Shown: piece after piece, positions 1-7,470 of the stretch
How the letters are laid out: every line of letters starts with the position of its first letter
How positions within the stretch are numbered: the first letter of the stretch is position 1
Assembly (NCBI RefSeq): GCF_001445655.1
Contig: NZ_LNBE01000003.1
Coordinates: 1,656,530 to 1,720,529 of the forward strand
Source: Streptomyces roseifaciens
GTDB taxonomy: Bacteria; Actinomycetota; Actinomycetes; Streptomycetales; Streptomycetaceae
Reading direction: 5' to 3'
Length of the DNA: 64,000 bases
The notes under the pieces: model-generated
What the model was told of the DNA's origin: nothing
The model's database searches: none
What the model saw: only the letters and a program-made list of their open reading frames with translations
Position numbers and translations under genes: made by a program

Positions 1-1169
1 ATCCGCAGCTCCACCGGGTCCATGCCCAGTTCACGGGCGAGCCGGTCCATCTGCGACTCGTAGCCGAAGCAGGTCTGCACGGCGCCGAAGCCCCGCATCG
101 CCCCGCACGGCGGGTTGTTGGTGTACACGACGCGCACGTCCACCTCGGCGTCCGGCACCTCGTACGGGCCGAGGGAGCAGGTGGCGACGGTGCCGGCCAC
201 GGCGGGGGAGCTGGAGGAGTACGCGCCGCCGTCGAGGACGATCGACGCCTTGACGTAGACGAGCCTGCCGTCGCGCGTGGCGCCGTGCTCGTAGGCCATC
301 CTCGCCGGGTGGCGGTGCACGTGGCCGACGAAGGACTCGCCGCGCGTGTAGCACATCTTCACCGGGCGGCCGGTGCGCAGCGCCAGCAGGCAGGCGTGCG
401 CGTGCATCGACAGGTCCTCGCGCGCGCCGAACGCCCCGCCCACGCCCGCCAGGTACAGCCGCACCTTCTCGCGCGGCAGGCCCAGGGCCTCGACGACCTG
501 GTCGTGGTCGACGTGCAGCCACTGCGTGGCGACGTGCAGGGACACCCCGCCGTCCGGGTCGGGCACGGCCAGGCCGGACTCGGGCCCCAGGAACGCCTGG
601 TCCTGCATGCCGACCTCGTAGACGCCGCGCACCACCACGTCGGCGGTGAGCGGCTCGCCGCGCGCGGCGCGGCCGCGGCGCAGGGGGACGTGCCGCAGGA
701 GGTTGCCGGCCGGGTGCACGGCGGGGGAGTCCGGGGCGAGGGCCGCCTCGGCGTCGGTGACCGGAGGCAGCACCTCGTAGGCGACGTGCACCAGTTCCGC
801 GGCGCGGCGGGCCGTCTCCGGGTCCTCCGCGGCCACGACGGCGACCGGCTCGCCCTCGTAGCGCACGGTGTCCACGGCGAGCACCGGCTGGTCGACGACC
901 ATCGAGCCGTGCAGGTTGCGGCCGGGCACGTCGCGGTGGGTCAGCACCGCGCGGACGCCGGGCAGGGCCAGCGCGGCGGAGGTGTCGACGGACAGGATCC
1001 GGGCGTGCGGGTGGGGGCTGCGCAGCGTCGTGCCCCACAGCATGCCCTCCGCCTCCAGGTCGGAGGAGTACGCGAAGGCGCCCCGGACCTTCAGCGGCCC
1101 GTCGGGGCGCGGCGCGCTGTCGCCGACCGTCCCCGCAACGCGGCGGGCGTGCGTGGCGTACGGGGTCAC
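1..1169 (-). CDS. Xanthine dehydrogenase-family molybdopterin-binding subunit (3' part missing)
   Basis: Large catalytic subunit of a molybdenum hydroxylase, the enzyme class that hydroxylates C-H bonds next to nitrogen in purine- or pteridine-like rings. The visible N-terminal ~389 residues show the family layout: the VRGAFAYSSDL and SPHPHARI motifs of the first aldehyde-oxidase/xanthine-dehydrogenase domain, GVYEVGMQDQAFLGPE, and NNPPCGAMRGFG of the cofactor domain. The GTG start overlaps the stop of the 2Fe-2S gene (GTGA), so the two are translationally coupled. The gene leaves the window at position 1, so active-site Glu and the C-terminus cannot be checked. It is the last visible gene of a methyltransferase-FAD-FeS-Mo operon. 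Its substrate is unknown; the neighbouring ToxA-like methyltransferase suggests an azapteridine rather than plain xanthine (inference). Confidence 0.93.
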   Translation of the reverse strand, partial: MTPYATHARRVAGTVGDSAPRPDGPLKVRGAFAYSSDLEAEGMLWGTTLRSPHPHARILSVDTSAALALPGVRAVLTHRDVPGRNLHGSMVVDQPVLAVDTVRYEGEPVAVVAAEDPETARRAAELVHVAYEVLPPVTDAEAALAPDSPAVHPAGNLLRHVPLRRGRAARGEPLTADVVVRGVYEVGMQDQAFLGPESGLAVPDPDGGVSLHVATQWLHVDHDQVVEALGLPREKVRLYLAGVGGAFGAREDLSMHAHACLLALRTGRPVKMCYTRGESFVGHVHRHPARMAYEHGATRDGRLVYVKASIVLDGGAYSSSSPAVAGTVATCSLGPYEVPDAEVDVRVVYTNNPPCGAMRGFGAVQTCFGYESQMDRLARELGMDPVELR

Positions 1170-1648
1170 GGGCGGGGCTCCAGGGCTCGCGTGCGGGCGG
1201 CGGCCAGGCGGACGGCCTCGAGGATGTGCCGGTAGCCGGTGCAGCGGCACAGGTTCCCCGCGAGGGCGTCCTTGATCTCCGCCTCGCCGGGGTCGGGGCA
1301 GCGGCGCAGCAGGTCCTCGGTGGCCTTGAGCATGCCGGGCGTGCAGAAGCCGCACTGCACGGCGCCGCAGGCGAGGAAGGCCTCCTGCACCGGGTGCGGC
1401 CCGTCCCCGCCGGCCAGGCCCTCGACCGTCTCCACGCTCCGCCCGTGGGCCTGGGGCGCGGGCACCAGGCACGCGCACACCAGCACCCCGTCCAGATGGA
1501 CCGAGCACGAGCCGCACTGGCCCTGCTCGCAGGCGTTCTTCGCGCCGTGCAGGCCGAGGCGCTGCCGCAGGACGTACAGCAGGCTCTCCGTCCCGGCCAC
1601 GCCCTCGATGTCGCGCTGCTCGCCGTTCACCGTCAAGGTCAGGCGCAT
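1166..1648 (-). CDS. 2Fe-2S subunit of the xanthine dehydrogenase-type hydroxylase
   Basis: Electron-transfer subunit (160 aa) of the molybdenum hydroxylase encoded on either side. It has the plant-ferredoxin-type cluster motif CEQGQCGSC plus a downstream Cys near residue 63, and the second cluster motif CGFC...CRC in the four-helix domain, ending with the typical GYRHILEAV. Length is normal for the CoxS/XdhC-type family. The ATG start overlaps the end of the FAD subunit by 10 bp and its stop overlaps the GTG of the catalytic subunit, so all three are made together in equal amounts. It passes electrons from the Mo centre to FAD. Confidence 0.95.
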   Translation of the reverse strand: MRLTLTVNGEQRDIEGVAGTESLLYVLRQRLGLHGAKNACEQGQCGSCSVHLDGVLVCACLVPAPQAHGRSVETVEGLAGGDGPHPVQEAFLACGAVQCGFCTPGMLKATEDLLRRCPDPGEAEIKDALAGNLCRCTGYRHILEAVRLAAARTRALEPRP

Positions 1649-2562
1649 GACTCCCTCTCCGTCCTCGGGCCCGTGCGGTGGTCGTCCCACACCCAGCCGA
1701 GGGCCCGGCGCGCCAGCACGGCCACCGCGTGCCGGCGGTAGGCGGACGAGCCGCGTACGTCGTCGGCCGGTGCGGTCGCCGCCGCGGCCAGTTCCCCGAA
1801 GCGCTTGAGCACACCCTCCGGGAGCGGCCCCCGCGTCCGCCACAACCTCCGTTCGGCGAGCTCCCCGGCGATGAACCGCTCGGCCTCCAGGGCCGGCAGG
1901 GGCACCGGCGCCGCAGAGCCGATGCCGGTGCCCACCCACGCGCGGGAGGGCCACAGCGTCACCGCGAACGAGCAGGTCGCCATCACCACGGCGCCGCGGC
2001 GCCCGGCCTTCGCGTAGGCCTGTGGGCCCTCCGCCTCCGGTATCCGTACCGCGCGGATCAGCTCGTCCGGCGCACGGACCGTGCGGCCCGGGCCGGTGTA
2101 GAAGTCCCGTACCGGCACCCGGCGGGCGCCGCGCACGGACACCAGCTCCACCTCCGCACCGCACGCCAGCAGCATGGGGTGGACGTCGCCCGTGGGGGAG
2201 GCGGTGCCGAGGGCGCCGCCCACGGTGCCGCGGTTGCGGATCTGGCGGGAGCCCACGGTGCGGGCAGCCGCCGCCAGTCCGGGCAGCGGCGCGGCCAGTT
2301 CCTCGGCGATCCGGGTGTACGGCACCGCAGCGCCCAGCCGGACCTCGCCGGCCGACCGCTCCCAGCGGGCCAGCGCGGCGATGCGGGTGAGGTCGACGGC
2401 GGCCGCGGGGCGCTCGCGCCCCGTGCTCAGCCGCACCATCACGTCGGTGCCGCCCGCCACGGGGACCGTGCCCGCGCGGGCGGCCATGGCCTCCAGCGCC
2501 TCGTCCAGGCGCTCGGGCAGCAGGAAGTCCATGGGAGGCCGCGCCCTGGTCTCCGTGCTCAC
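1639..2562 (-). CDS. FAD-binding subunit of the xanthine dehydrogenase-type hydroxylase
   Basis: FAD subunit (CoxM/XdhB type, 307 aa), the electron exit point of the hydroxylase. The sequence shows the FAD-binding motifs VAGGTDVMVRL near the N-terminus, RNRGTVGGALGTASP in the middle and DFYTGPGRT further on, in the family order, followed by a CO-dehydrogenase-flavoprotein C-terminal domain. The GTG at 2562 is chosen because it overlaps the stop of the methyltransferase gene by 4 bp; an internal ATG at 2532 is the alternative. Coupling to a methyltransferase is unusual for purine-catabolic xanthine dehydrogenases and ties this enzyme to secondary metabolism. Confidence 0.93.
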   Translation of the reverse strand: MSTETRARPPMDFLLPERLDEALEAMAARAGTVPVAGGTDVMVRLSTGRERPAAAVDLTRIAALARWERSAGEVRLGAAVPYTRIAEELAAPLPGLAAAARTVGSRQIRNRGTVGGALGTASPTGDVHPMLLACGAEVELVSVRGARRVPVRDFYTGPGRTVRAPDELIRAVRIPEAEGPQAYAKAGRRGAVVMATCSFAVTLWPSRAWVGTGIGSAAPVPLPALEAERFIAGELAERRLWRTRGPLPEGVLKRFGELAAAATAPADDVRGSSAYRRHAVAVLARRALGWVWDDHRTGPRTERESCA

Positions 2563-3353
2563 CCGCGGCTGTCCCCGGCGCCCTTGACGCAGCGGAAGAG
2601 CACCCACGGCGGGTTGGCCGTGAAGTCGTCCCAGTACTCCGGCCCGAACTCCAGGACGCCTTCGGTGGCCAGCCGCACCGGGCTCCACGTGCAGTCACGG
2701 AACCCGGCGGCCGTGAAGGCCTCCTCGTACACCCGCCCCGACGGCAGGTAGGCGGTGAAGCTGACCGGGGGCTGCGTGTGCGCCGTGACCCGGATCCGGC
2801 CGTCGTGCGCCGGGTCCTCCGCCTGCTCGAAGGAGAAGCCGTACTTCTGCGGCAGCGGCCGGCCGAAGTCGTGGTCCGGGTGCGCGACGAGGGCCCGCAG
2901 CTCGCCGCCCTCGCGCAGGTTGCGCGCGCACGACCGGGCCATGAGCCCCATCGTCCCCGGGGAGTCGGCGTAGTTGAACAGGTACGCCGCCAGCAGCACG
3001 TCGAAGTCGCCCAGGCGCGGCAGCTCGGTGCCGTCGCCGACCGCGTACTCGACGCCCAGCGGCTCGCGCTCCTCCGCGGCCCGGCCGACCTCGACCATCT
3101 TGGGGGAGATGTCCACGCCCAGCACGCGCCGCGCGCCCAGCCGGCGGGCGTGCCGGCTGTAGACGCCGGTGCCGCAGGCGAGGTCGAGGACGCTCTTGTC
3201 CCGCACGTCGGCCAGCAGGCCCAGCACGCTGGGCCGTTCCACGAACCGGGTCAGCGGGAGCAGCTTGGAGAGCTCGTAGTCCCCGCCGATCCGGTCGTAC
3301 TGCAGATCGTCGTGGGCGGGGTGCGCTGCGCGGCCGTCGGCGGCGTCGGTCAT
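2559..3353 (-). CDS. ToxA-like SAM-dependent N-methyltransferase (paralogue 1)
   Basis: Class I methyltransferase of 264 aa with the SAM-binding motif I LDLACGTGVYSR, the acidic motif GVDISPKM and motif GDGTELP. It is collinear with the second methyltransferase at 13430-14170: both share NYAD, KYGF, an AAGFRD segment and an ANPP..RC C-terminus, so they are clear paralogues. The family includes ToxA, which N-methylates the azapteridine nucleus in toxoflavin formation. It is first in an operon with the xanthine dehydrogenase-type genes (4-bp overlap). Two ToxA-like enzymes fit a product with two N-methyl groups placed by different enzymes, as in toxoflavin or fervenulin (inference). Which nitrogen it methylates cannot be told from sequence. 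Confidence 0.85.
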   Translation of the reverse strand: MTDAADGRAAHPAHDDLQYDRIGGDYELSKLLPLTRFVERPSVLGLLADVRDKSVLDLACGTGVYSRHARRLGARRVLGVDISPKMVEVGRAAEEREPLGVEYAVGDGTELPRLGDFDVLLAAYLFNYADSPGTMGLMARSCARNLREGGELRALVAHPDHDFGRPLPQKYGFSFEQAEDPAHDGRIRVTAHTQPPVSFTAYLPSGRVYEEAFTAAGFRDCTWSPVRLATEGVLEFGPEYWDDFTANPPWVLFRCVKGAGDSRG

Positions 3354-3535
3354 GGGGGCGCGTCTCCTTCATCCGGACGTTCAGGACTCCACGATTCCGT
3401 TCGCCGGGCGGCAGATGGATCACGGAGCGCCCCGTAACACGCCCCGGAGCATTTGGGTGCCGGTACCGAGACAACAGGCCGGGCCGCGCGAGACTGGCGC
3501 CGTACCCGCGAAGCCGGGGGAGAGAGGCGGTGCCC
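3354..3535. promoter_or_regulatory. Divergent promoter region with CGGTACCG palindrome
   Basis: This 182-bp stretch separates the divergent methyltransferase/hydroxylase operon and the metallo-beta-lactamase-fold gene. It contains the 8-bp palindrome CGGTACCG at 3461-3468, followed by AGACA. The same GGTACCGAGA core occurs upstream of the GTP cyclohydrolase II gene at 20897-20906, and CGGTACCG again at 20918-20925, so it may be a shared operator. A purine-rich GGGGGAGAGAGG lies just before the start of the rightward gene. No clear -10/-35 pair is assigned. Confidence 0.4.
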
Positions 3536-4270
3536 ATGGAGACCCGGGTCACGGAGATCGCGCCGGACGTCTACCGGCTGTCGACGTACGTCCAGGAAGC
3601 GGACTTCACGTTCAACCAGTTCCTCGTCGACGCCGAGGAGCCGCTGCTGTTCCACTGCGGGCTGCGGTCGCTCTTCCCGCTCGTGTCGCAGGCCGTGGCC
3701 CGGGTGACGCCGGTGGAGAACCTCCGCTGGATCACCTTCGGGCACGTCGAGGCCGACGAGTGCGGCTCGCTCAACTCCTGGCTCGCCGCCGCGCCGCAGG
3801 CCCGCGCGGCGCACGGGGCCATGGGCTGCCTGGTCTCCGTGAACGACCTGGCCGACCGCCCGCCGGTGCCGCTGAGCGACGGCGAGGTGATCGACCTCGG
3901 CGGGAAGCGGGTCCGGCGGCTGGAGACCCCGCACGTGCCGCACGGCTGGGACGCCGGGCTGCTCTTCGAGGAGACCACGCGGACCCTGTTCTGCGGCGAC
4001 CTCTTCACCCGCATCGGCGATGCGCCCGCCCTCACGGAGCAGGAGATCGTCGGACCGGCCGTCGCCGCCGAGGACGTCTTCGGGGCGACCTGTCTGACGG
4101 CCGCCACCGCCCCGGCCATGCGCCGGCTCGCCGAGCTGGAGCCGGTGACGCTGGGCCTGATGCACGGCCCCTCCTACAACGGCGACTGCCCGCAGGCGCT
4201 GCGGGACCTGGCCGGGGCCTACGACGAGCGGTTCACCGCCTCGGTGGAGCGCGAGGGCGGCCTGCGCTGA
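3536..4270 (+). CDS. Metallo-beta-lactamase-fold protein with flavodiiron-type metal site
   Basis: Single-domain MBL-fold protein of 244 aa. The metal ligands read H70-x-E72-x-D74, H133, D155 and H210. The Glu in place of the second His of HxHxDH is the signature of flavodiiron proteins and ODP-type oxygen-binding diiron proteins rather than zinc hydrolases, and the ligand spacing matches that family. The C-terminal flavodoxin domain of true flavodiiron proteins is absent, so a separate flavin donor is needed; a tandem flavodoxin is encoded at 14167-15417. A diiron redox enzyme beside azapteridine genes could act in triazine ring formation or in O2/NO handling (inference). ATG 3536 is taken as start; GTG 3530, in frame with a GGGGGAGAG just upstream, is nearly as good. 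Confidence 0.85.
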   Translation: METRVTEIAPDVYRLSTYVQEADFTFNQFLVDAEEPLLFHCGLRSLFPLVSQAVARVTPVENLRWITFGHVEADECGSLNSWLAAAPQARAAHGAMGCLVSVNDLADRPPVPLSDGEVIDLGGKRVRRLETPHVPHGWDAGLLFEETTRTLFCGDLFTRIGDAPALTEQEIVGPAVAAEDVFGATCLTAATAPAMRRLAELEPVTLGLMHGPSYNGDCPQALRDLAGAYDERFTASVEREGGLR

Positions 4271-4285
4271 GGCCCGGCGGCCACG

Positions 4286-5806
4286 TCAGCGGGCCGTACG
4301 CCGCGCGGGGCAGGAGAGGTCGGCGCGCGGCAGCGTGCCCCGGGTCAGCCAGGCCGTCGCCGCGTCGCCGGCGCACGGGTCGGCCGTGAACCCGTAGACG
4401 CCGTGCCCTCCCTGGGCGGCGTCCACCATGACCGCGCGCCGGCCCAGGGCCTTGCGCACGGCCCGCGCCCCCGCGTACGGCGTGGCGGGGTCGCGGCGGT
4501 TCTGCAGCATGAGGATGTTGCGCGGGCCCCGGCCGCCGATGCGCACGGGAGGCTCCTCGGGGCGGTACGGCCAGAAGGCGCACGGCCAGATGTTCCCGGT
4601 CATGGCCCCGGCGACGGGATGGCGCCACGCGTCGTGCTGCTGCGCCCGCCGGTAGGTGTCCACCGAGCGCGGCCACGGGGTGTCCTGGCACAGGACGGCC
4701 AGCATGGTCGGCAGGACCAGCTGCTGGGTCCGCGGCTCCAGGGGGACGGCCGCCTGCAGTGGGACCAGGGCCTTCTCCGCCCCGGCCTCGTCGGGTGCAC
4801 CGGGCGCGCGGGCCAGGTAGCGCCACACGTCCGCCAGTTGCGGGAAGAAGGCGTCCGAGAACAGGGCCTGCAGGGTGATCTGGCGCAGGACGTTGTCGTC
4901 CACGGCGTAGTGACCGACGTCCTTCGGATGCGCGGCGGTCTCCGCGAGCAGCCGGGCGTACGTCTCGGACACCTCGTCGGCCGTCGCGCCCAGGTGATAG
5001 GCGGCGTTCCGCTCGGCCACGTACGCGGTGAGGTCGGGGAAGCGCTGCTGGCTTCCCGGCCCGAAGGCGCGCAGGGCCTTCCACCAGCCGGCCCGGGCGT
5101 CGGGCGCGCTGTCCAGGATCACCCGGTCGGTGCGGCGGGGGAAGGCGGTGGCGTACACGGCGCCGAGGTGGGCGCCGTAGGACACGCCGTAGTACGAGAT
5201 GCGCTCCTCGCCGAGCGCGCGCCGGATGCGGTCCATGTCCCGGGCGGTGTTGGCCGTGTACATGGTCGGCAGCAGGTCCCCGGCGTGCCGGGCGCACGAC
5301 TGCGCGATGCTGCGGTGCAGCTCGGCGGTGGCGGCGAAGGGCCGGTGGGGGAGGGGCATGGACACGGGCGCGTGCCGCAGTTGCGCGGCGCTCAGCCTGC
5401 AGGAGACCGGGGTGCTGGTGAACAGGCCGCGCGTGTCGAAGCCGATGAGGTCGTAACCGGCCCGTACGGAGGCGGGCACGTGCGCCGCGAACCACAGCGG
5501 CATGGGCGTCCCGGGTCCGCCGGGGCCGCCCGGGTTGAGCAGCAGCACCCCGCGCCGGGGTCCGGGTCCGGTGGCCGCGAGCCGGGAGACGCCGATCGTG
5601 ATGCTGCGGCCTTCCGGTGCCGCGTGGTCCAGGGGCACCCGGACCGTGGCGCACTGCAGACCGCTGCGGGCGGGCGCCGCGACCTCCGCCGGGCACGGCC
5701 CCCACCGCAGGCGGTGCGGGGCGGGCGCGGCCGGACTCCCGCCGGTCAGCAGCACCAGAGCGACCGCCACTCCTGCGGCCCGGCGGCACGCCCGGCGACA
5801 TCTCAC
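4286..5806 (-). CDS. Secreted S33-family alpha/beta hydrolase (tripeptidyl aminopeptidase type)
   Basis: Extracellular peptidase-like protein of 506 aa. The start is GTG 5806, preceded by GGAGAGG at a good distance, and gives an Arg-rich n-region and hydrophobic signal segment ending near TGGSPAAPAP. The alpha/beta hydrolase core shows the oxyanion strand LLLNPGGPGGPG, the nucleophile GVSYG (Ser209), and a C-terminal TAP domain with RRDPATPY (Asp) and GGHGVYG (His). This is the SlpD/SlpE/tripeptidyl aminopeptidase architecture common in Streptomyces, which removes N-terminal peptides from secreted proteins. It runs tail to tail with the MBL-fold gene and is probably unrelated to the biosynthetic genes. 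A relative lies at 44388-45956. Confidence 0.88.
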   Translation of the reverse strand: MRCRRACRRAAGVAVALVLLTGGSPAAPAPHRLRWGPCPAEVAAPARSGLQCATVRVPLDHAAPEGRSITIGVSRLAATGPGPRRGVLLLNPGGPGGPGTPMPLWFAAHVPASVRAGYDLIGFDTRGLFTSTPVSCRLSAAQLRHAPVSMPLPHRPFAATAELHRSIAQSCARHAGDLLPTMYTANTARDMDRIRRALGEERISYYGVSYGAHLGAVYATAFPRRTDRVILDSAPDARAGWWKALRAFGPGSQQRFPDLTAYVAERNAAYHLGATADEVSETYARLLAETAAHPKDVGHYAVDDNVLRQITLQALFSDAFFPQLADVWRYLARAPGAPDEAGAEKALVPLQAAVPLEPRTQQLVLPTMLAVLCQDTPWPRSVDTYRRAQQHDAWRHPVAGAMTGNIWPCAFWPYRPEEPPVRIGGRGPRNILMLQNRRDPATPYAGARAVRKALGRRAVMVDAAQGGHGVYGFTADPCAGDAATAWLTRGTLPRADLSCPARRTAR

Positions 5807-5966
5807 GAAGGACCCTCTCCACTGGATCTGACGGAGGGTTATGTTCCGGTTGGTGCCCGCTTCAAACGGGTCGGGGGCGGGGTGCATCCGGTCGGCGTAT
5901 CCAGAACGGATGTGCCGACCCCGCAGGGGCTCCCCGGCGCGGTCGATCCCCTCTAGCGTCTGGCGG

Positions 5967-6374
5967 ATGAGGAATGTGATGCGTGCTCTTCTCGCGCCGG
6001 TGGTGGCTGCGGCCGCCGTCCTGCTTCCCGTCTCCACGGCCCGTGCGGCCGACGGGTACGACCGGTGCCCCAGCGGCTATTACTGCATGTTCTCGGGCCT
6101 CGACGGCACCGGCGACATGATCACAATCGGGGCGAACGCGCCGGATCTCGCGGCGCTCGGCATGGACGACCGGGCCAAGTCGGACTGGAACCGGACCGCT
6201 TCGACCGTCCACCTCTGGTCCGACAAGCACTACGGCGGCTGTACGGCCGCCACCTCCGCCGGTCCGACCGGCAAGGGCAACTTCTTCCCCGCCTACCGGG
6301 ACTTCTTCAGCTCGGTGCAGGTCGGCGGGCCGGGCGGCCCGAGCTGCGGCACGCCGCCCGGCGAAGGCCGCTGA
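5967..6374 (+). CDS. Secreted peptidase-inhibitor-I36-like small protein
   Basis: Secreted protein of about 135 aa with a signal peptide (RALLAPVVAAAAVLLPVSTARA, cleavage after ARA) and a mature domain containing CPSGYYCMFSGLDGTGD, a WSDKHYGGC segment and a FFPAYRDFFSSVQVG segment. This pattern of a Cys-rich N-terminus and beta-gamma-crystallin-like repeats is typical of the peptidase inhibitor I36 family, abundant in Streptomyces. An ATG at 5979 is preceded by GAGGA and may be the true start. A strong hairpin with a T-containing tail follows directly. It has no evident link to the surrounding biosynthetic genes. Confidence 0.8.
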   Translation: MRNVMRALLAPVVAAAAVLLPVSTARAADGYDRCPSGYYCMFSGLDGTGDMITIGANAPDLAALGMDDRAKSDWNRTASTVHLWSDKHYGGCTAATSAGPTGKGNFFPAYRDFFSSVQVGGPGGPSCGTPPGEGR

Positions 6375-6381
6375 GCCGGGA

Positions 6382-6416
6382 GGGGGCCGCCGTCCACCGC
6401 GGCGCCGGCGGCCCCC
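6382..6416 (+). terminator. Intrinsic terminator of the I36-like gene
   Basis: A perfect 11-bp inverted repeat, GGGGGCCGCCG (6382-6392) and CGGCGGCCCCC (6406-6416), with a 13-nt loop, is followed by CGTTTAAT. It sits 8 bp after the stop codon. Confidence 0.75.
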
Positions 6417-6424
6417 CGTTTAAT

Positions 6425-6461
6425 CCTGGACATTAGATATCCTGGTTATGTAGTGTCCAGG
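6425..6461. promoter_or_regulatory. Candidate Rrf2 operator
   Basis: A perfect 8-bp inverted repeat, CCTGGACA (6425-6432) and TGTCCAGG (6454-6461), flanks an AT-rich centre containing ATTAGATATCC, itself a partial palindrome (GGACAT/ATATCC). It lies immediately upstream of the GTG start of the Rrf2 gene, leaving almost no leader, so the regulator probably represses itself from here. Confidence 0.6.
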
Positions 6462-6463
6462 TT

Positions 6464-6946
6464 GTGAAGATGAGCGGTGGCGTCGAGTGGGCCTTGCACT
6501 GTTGCCTCAACCTGGCCTGGACCGGCGGGGAGCAGGCGGTGCCGGCCGCCCGCCTGGCGGCCTTCCACGACCTGCCCACGGCGTACCTCAACAAGCAGAT
6601 GCAGGCCCTGGCGCGCGAGGGCATCGTCTCCTCCGTGCCCGGCCCCCGCGGCGGCTTCCGGCTGGCCCGGGCGCCCGAGGACATCACCCTGATGGACGTG
6701 GTGACGGCGATCGAGGGGCCCGAACCGGCCTTCCGCTGCACCGAGATCCGCGAGCAGGGCCCGCTGGGCGAGCCGGCCGCCGACGGCAGCCGGTGCCTGA
6801 TCGACCGAGCCATGCGCCGGGCCGAGCTCGCCTGGCGCAGGGAGCTCGCCGCGCAGACCCTCGCCGACGTCATGAAGAACGTGGAACGGGACGTCCCCGA
6901 GGTGCCCGAGCGCACCCGCCGCTGGTTCGCGGACGCACGCGCCTGA
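6464..6946 (+). CDS. Rrf2-family transcriptional regulator
   Basis: DNA-binding regulator of 160 aa with the Rrf2 winged-helix layout: SGGVEWALHCCLNLA at the start, then LPTAYLNKQMQALAREGIVSS (recognition helix) and the wing PGPRGGFRLAR. Only two Cys lie in the C-terminal half (in FRCTEI and SRCLID) where Rrf2 sensors carry three to ligate an FeS cluster, so cluster binding is uncertain. GTG 6464 is used; ATG 6470 is two codons in. It reads toward the RidA gene 61 bp downstream, so the two probably form one unit controlled by the inverted repeat overlapping the start. Rrf2 proteins usually sense redox or FeS status; the signal here is unknown. Confidence 0.85.
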   Translation: MKMSGGVEWALHCCLNLAWTGGEQAVPAARLAAFHDLPTAYLNKQMQALAREGIVSSVPGPRGGFRLARAPEDITLMDVVTAIEGPEPAFRCTEIREQGPLGEPAADGSRCLIDRAMRRAELAWRRELAAQTLADVMKNVERDVPEVPERTRRWFADARA

Positions 6947-7007
6947 CCACCGGCTCCACCGCAGACCCGTACACGGACCCGCACGAGTGCACCGAGGAAG
7001 AGCGACC

Positions 7008-7406
7008 ATGTCCCACACCATCGTCAACCCCGCCGCCCTGCACGACCCCACGGGCTTCGGCTACAGCCACGTCGTCGACGCGCCGTCGCCGGACCTCGTG
7101 TTCGTCGCCGGGCAGTACGCCTCCGACGCCGACGGCCACGTGACCTCCGAGGACTTCGCCGAGCAGGTCGAGCTCTCCTTCGCCCACCTGGGCACCGCCC
7201 TGGCCGCCGCGGGCCTCGACCACGGCCACGTCGTCCGCCTCGGCACCTACATCGTCGGCAACGACCAGGCCAAGCTGGAGGCCCTGGTCGCGGTCATAGG
7301 CCGGATCTGGGGCGACAAGCCCCCGGCCCAGACCCTGCTCGGCGTCGCCGGGCTCGCCCTGCCGGGCATGCTCTTCGAGGTCGACGCGGTCGCCGTACGC
7401 CCCTGA
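7008..7406 (+). CDS. RidA-family (YjgF/UK114) protein
   Basis: Small cytoplasmic protein of 132 aa with the RidA fold: NPAALHDPTGFGYSHV at the N-terminus, FVAGQYA, the EQVELSFAHLGTALAAAG helix and a C-terminal LPGMLFEVDAVAV strand. RidA proteins hydrolyse reactive enamine/imine intermediates, and biosynthetic variants act on pathway imines. The usual substrate-binding Arg in the SRxC-type region is not obvious: the equivalent segment reads LGVAGLALPG, so this may be a divergent member. The ATG is preceded by GAGGA. It lies in the azapteridine region and could deaminate a pathway imine, or may simply be linked to the Rrf2 gene (inference). Confidence 0.85.
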   Translation: MSHTIVNPAALHDPTGFGYSHVVDAPSPDLVFVAGQYASDADGHVTSEDFAEQVELSFAHLGTALAAAGLDHGHVVRLGTYIVGNDQAKLEALVAVIGRIWGDKPPAQTLLGVAGLALPGMLFEVDAVAVRP

Positions 7407-7412
7407 CCGGCC

Positions 7413-7469
7413 GGCGGCGGCCCGCCCCTTCCGACCGGGGAAGCCGGGGCGGAGCGACGGGCCGCCGCC
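7413..7469. terminator. Bidirectional terminator between ridA and the LuxR-type gene
   Basis: Inverted repeat GGCGGCGGCCCG (7413-7424) and CGGGCCGCCGCC (7458-7469), with a further CGCCCC/GGGGCG pairing inside, lies between two convergent stop codons and can serve both transcripts. Confidence 0.7.
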
Positions 7470-7470
7470 G

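Noticed and set aside
285..1235. Long open plus-strand frame opposite the xanthine dehydrogenase-type subunit
   Set aside because: Its translation is Val/Arg/Gly/His-rich without any domain, and the opposite frame encodes a clear molybdenum hydroxylase. It is a high-GC antisense shadow.
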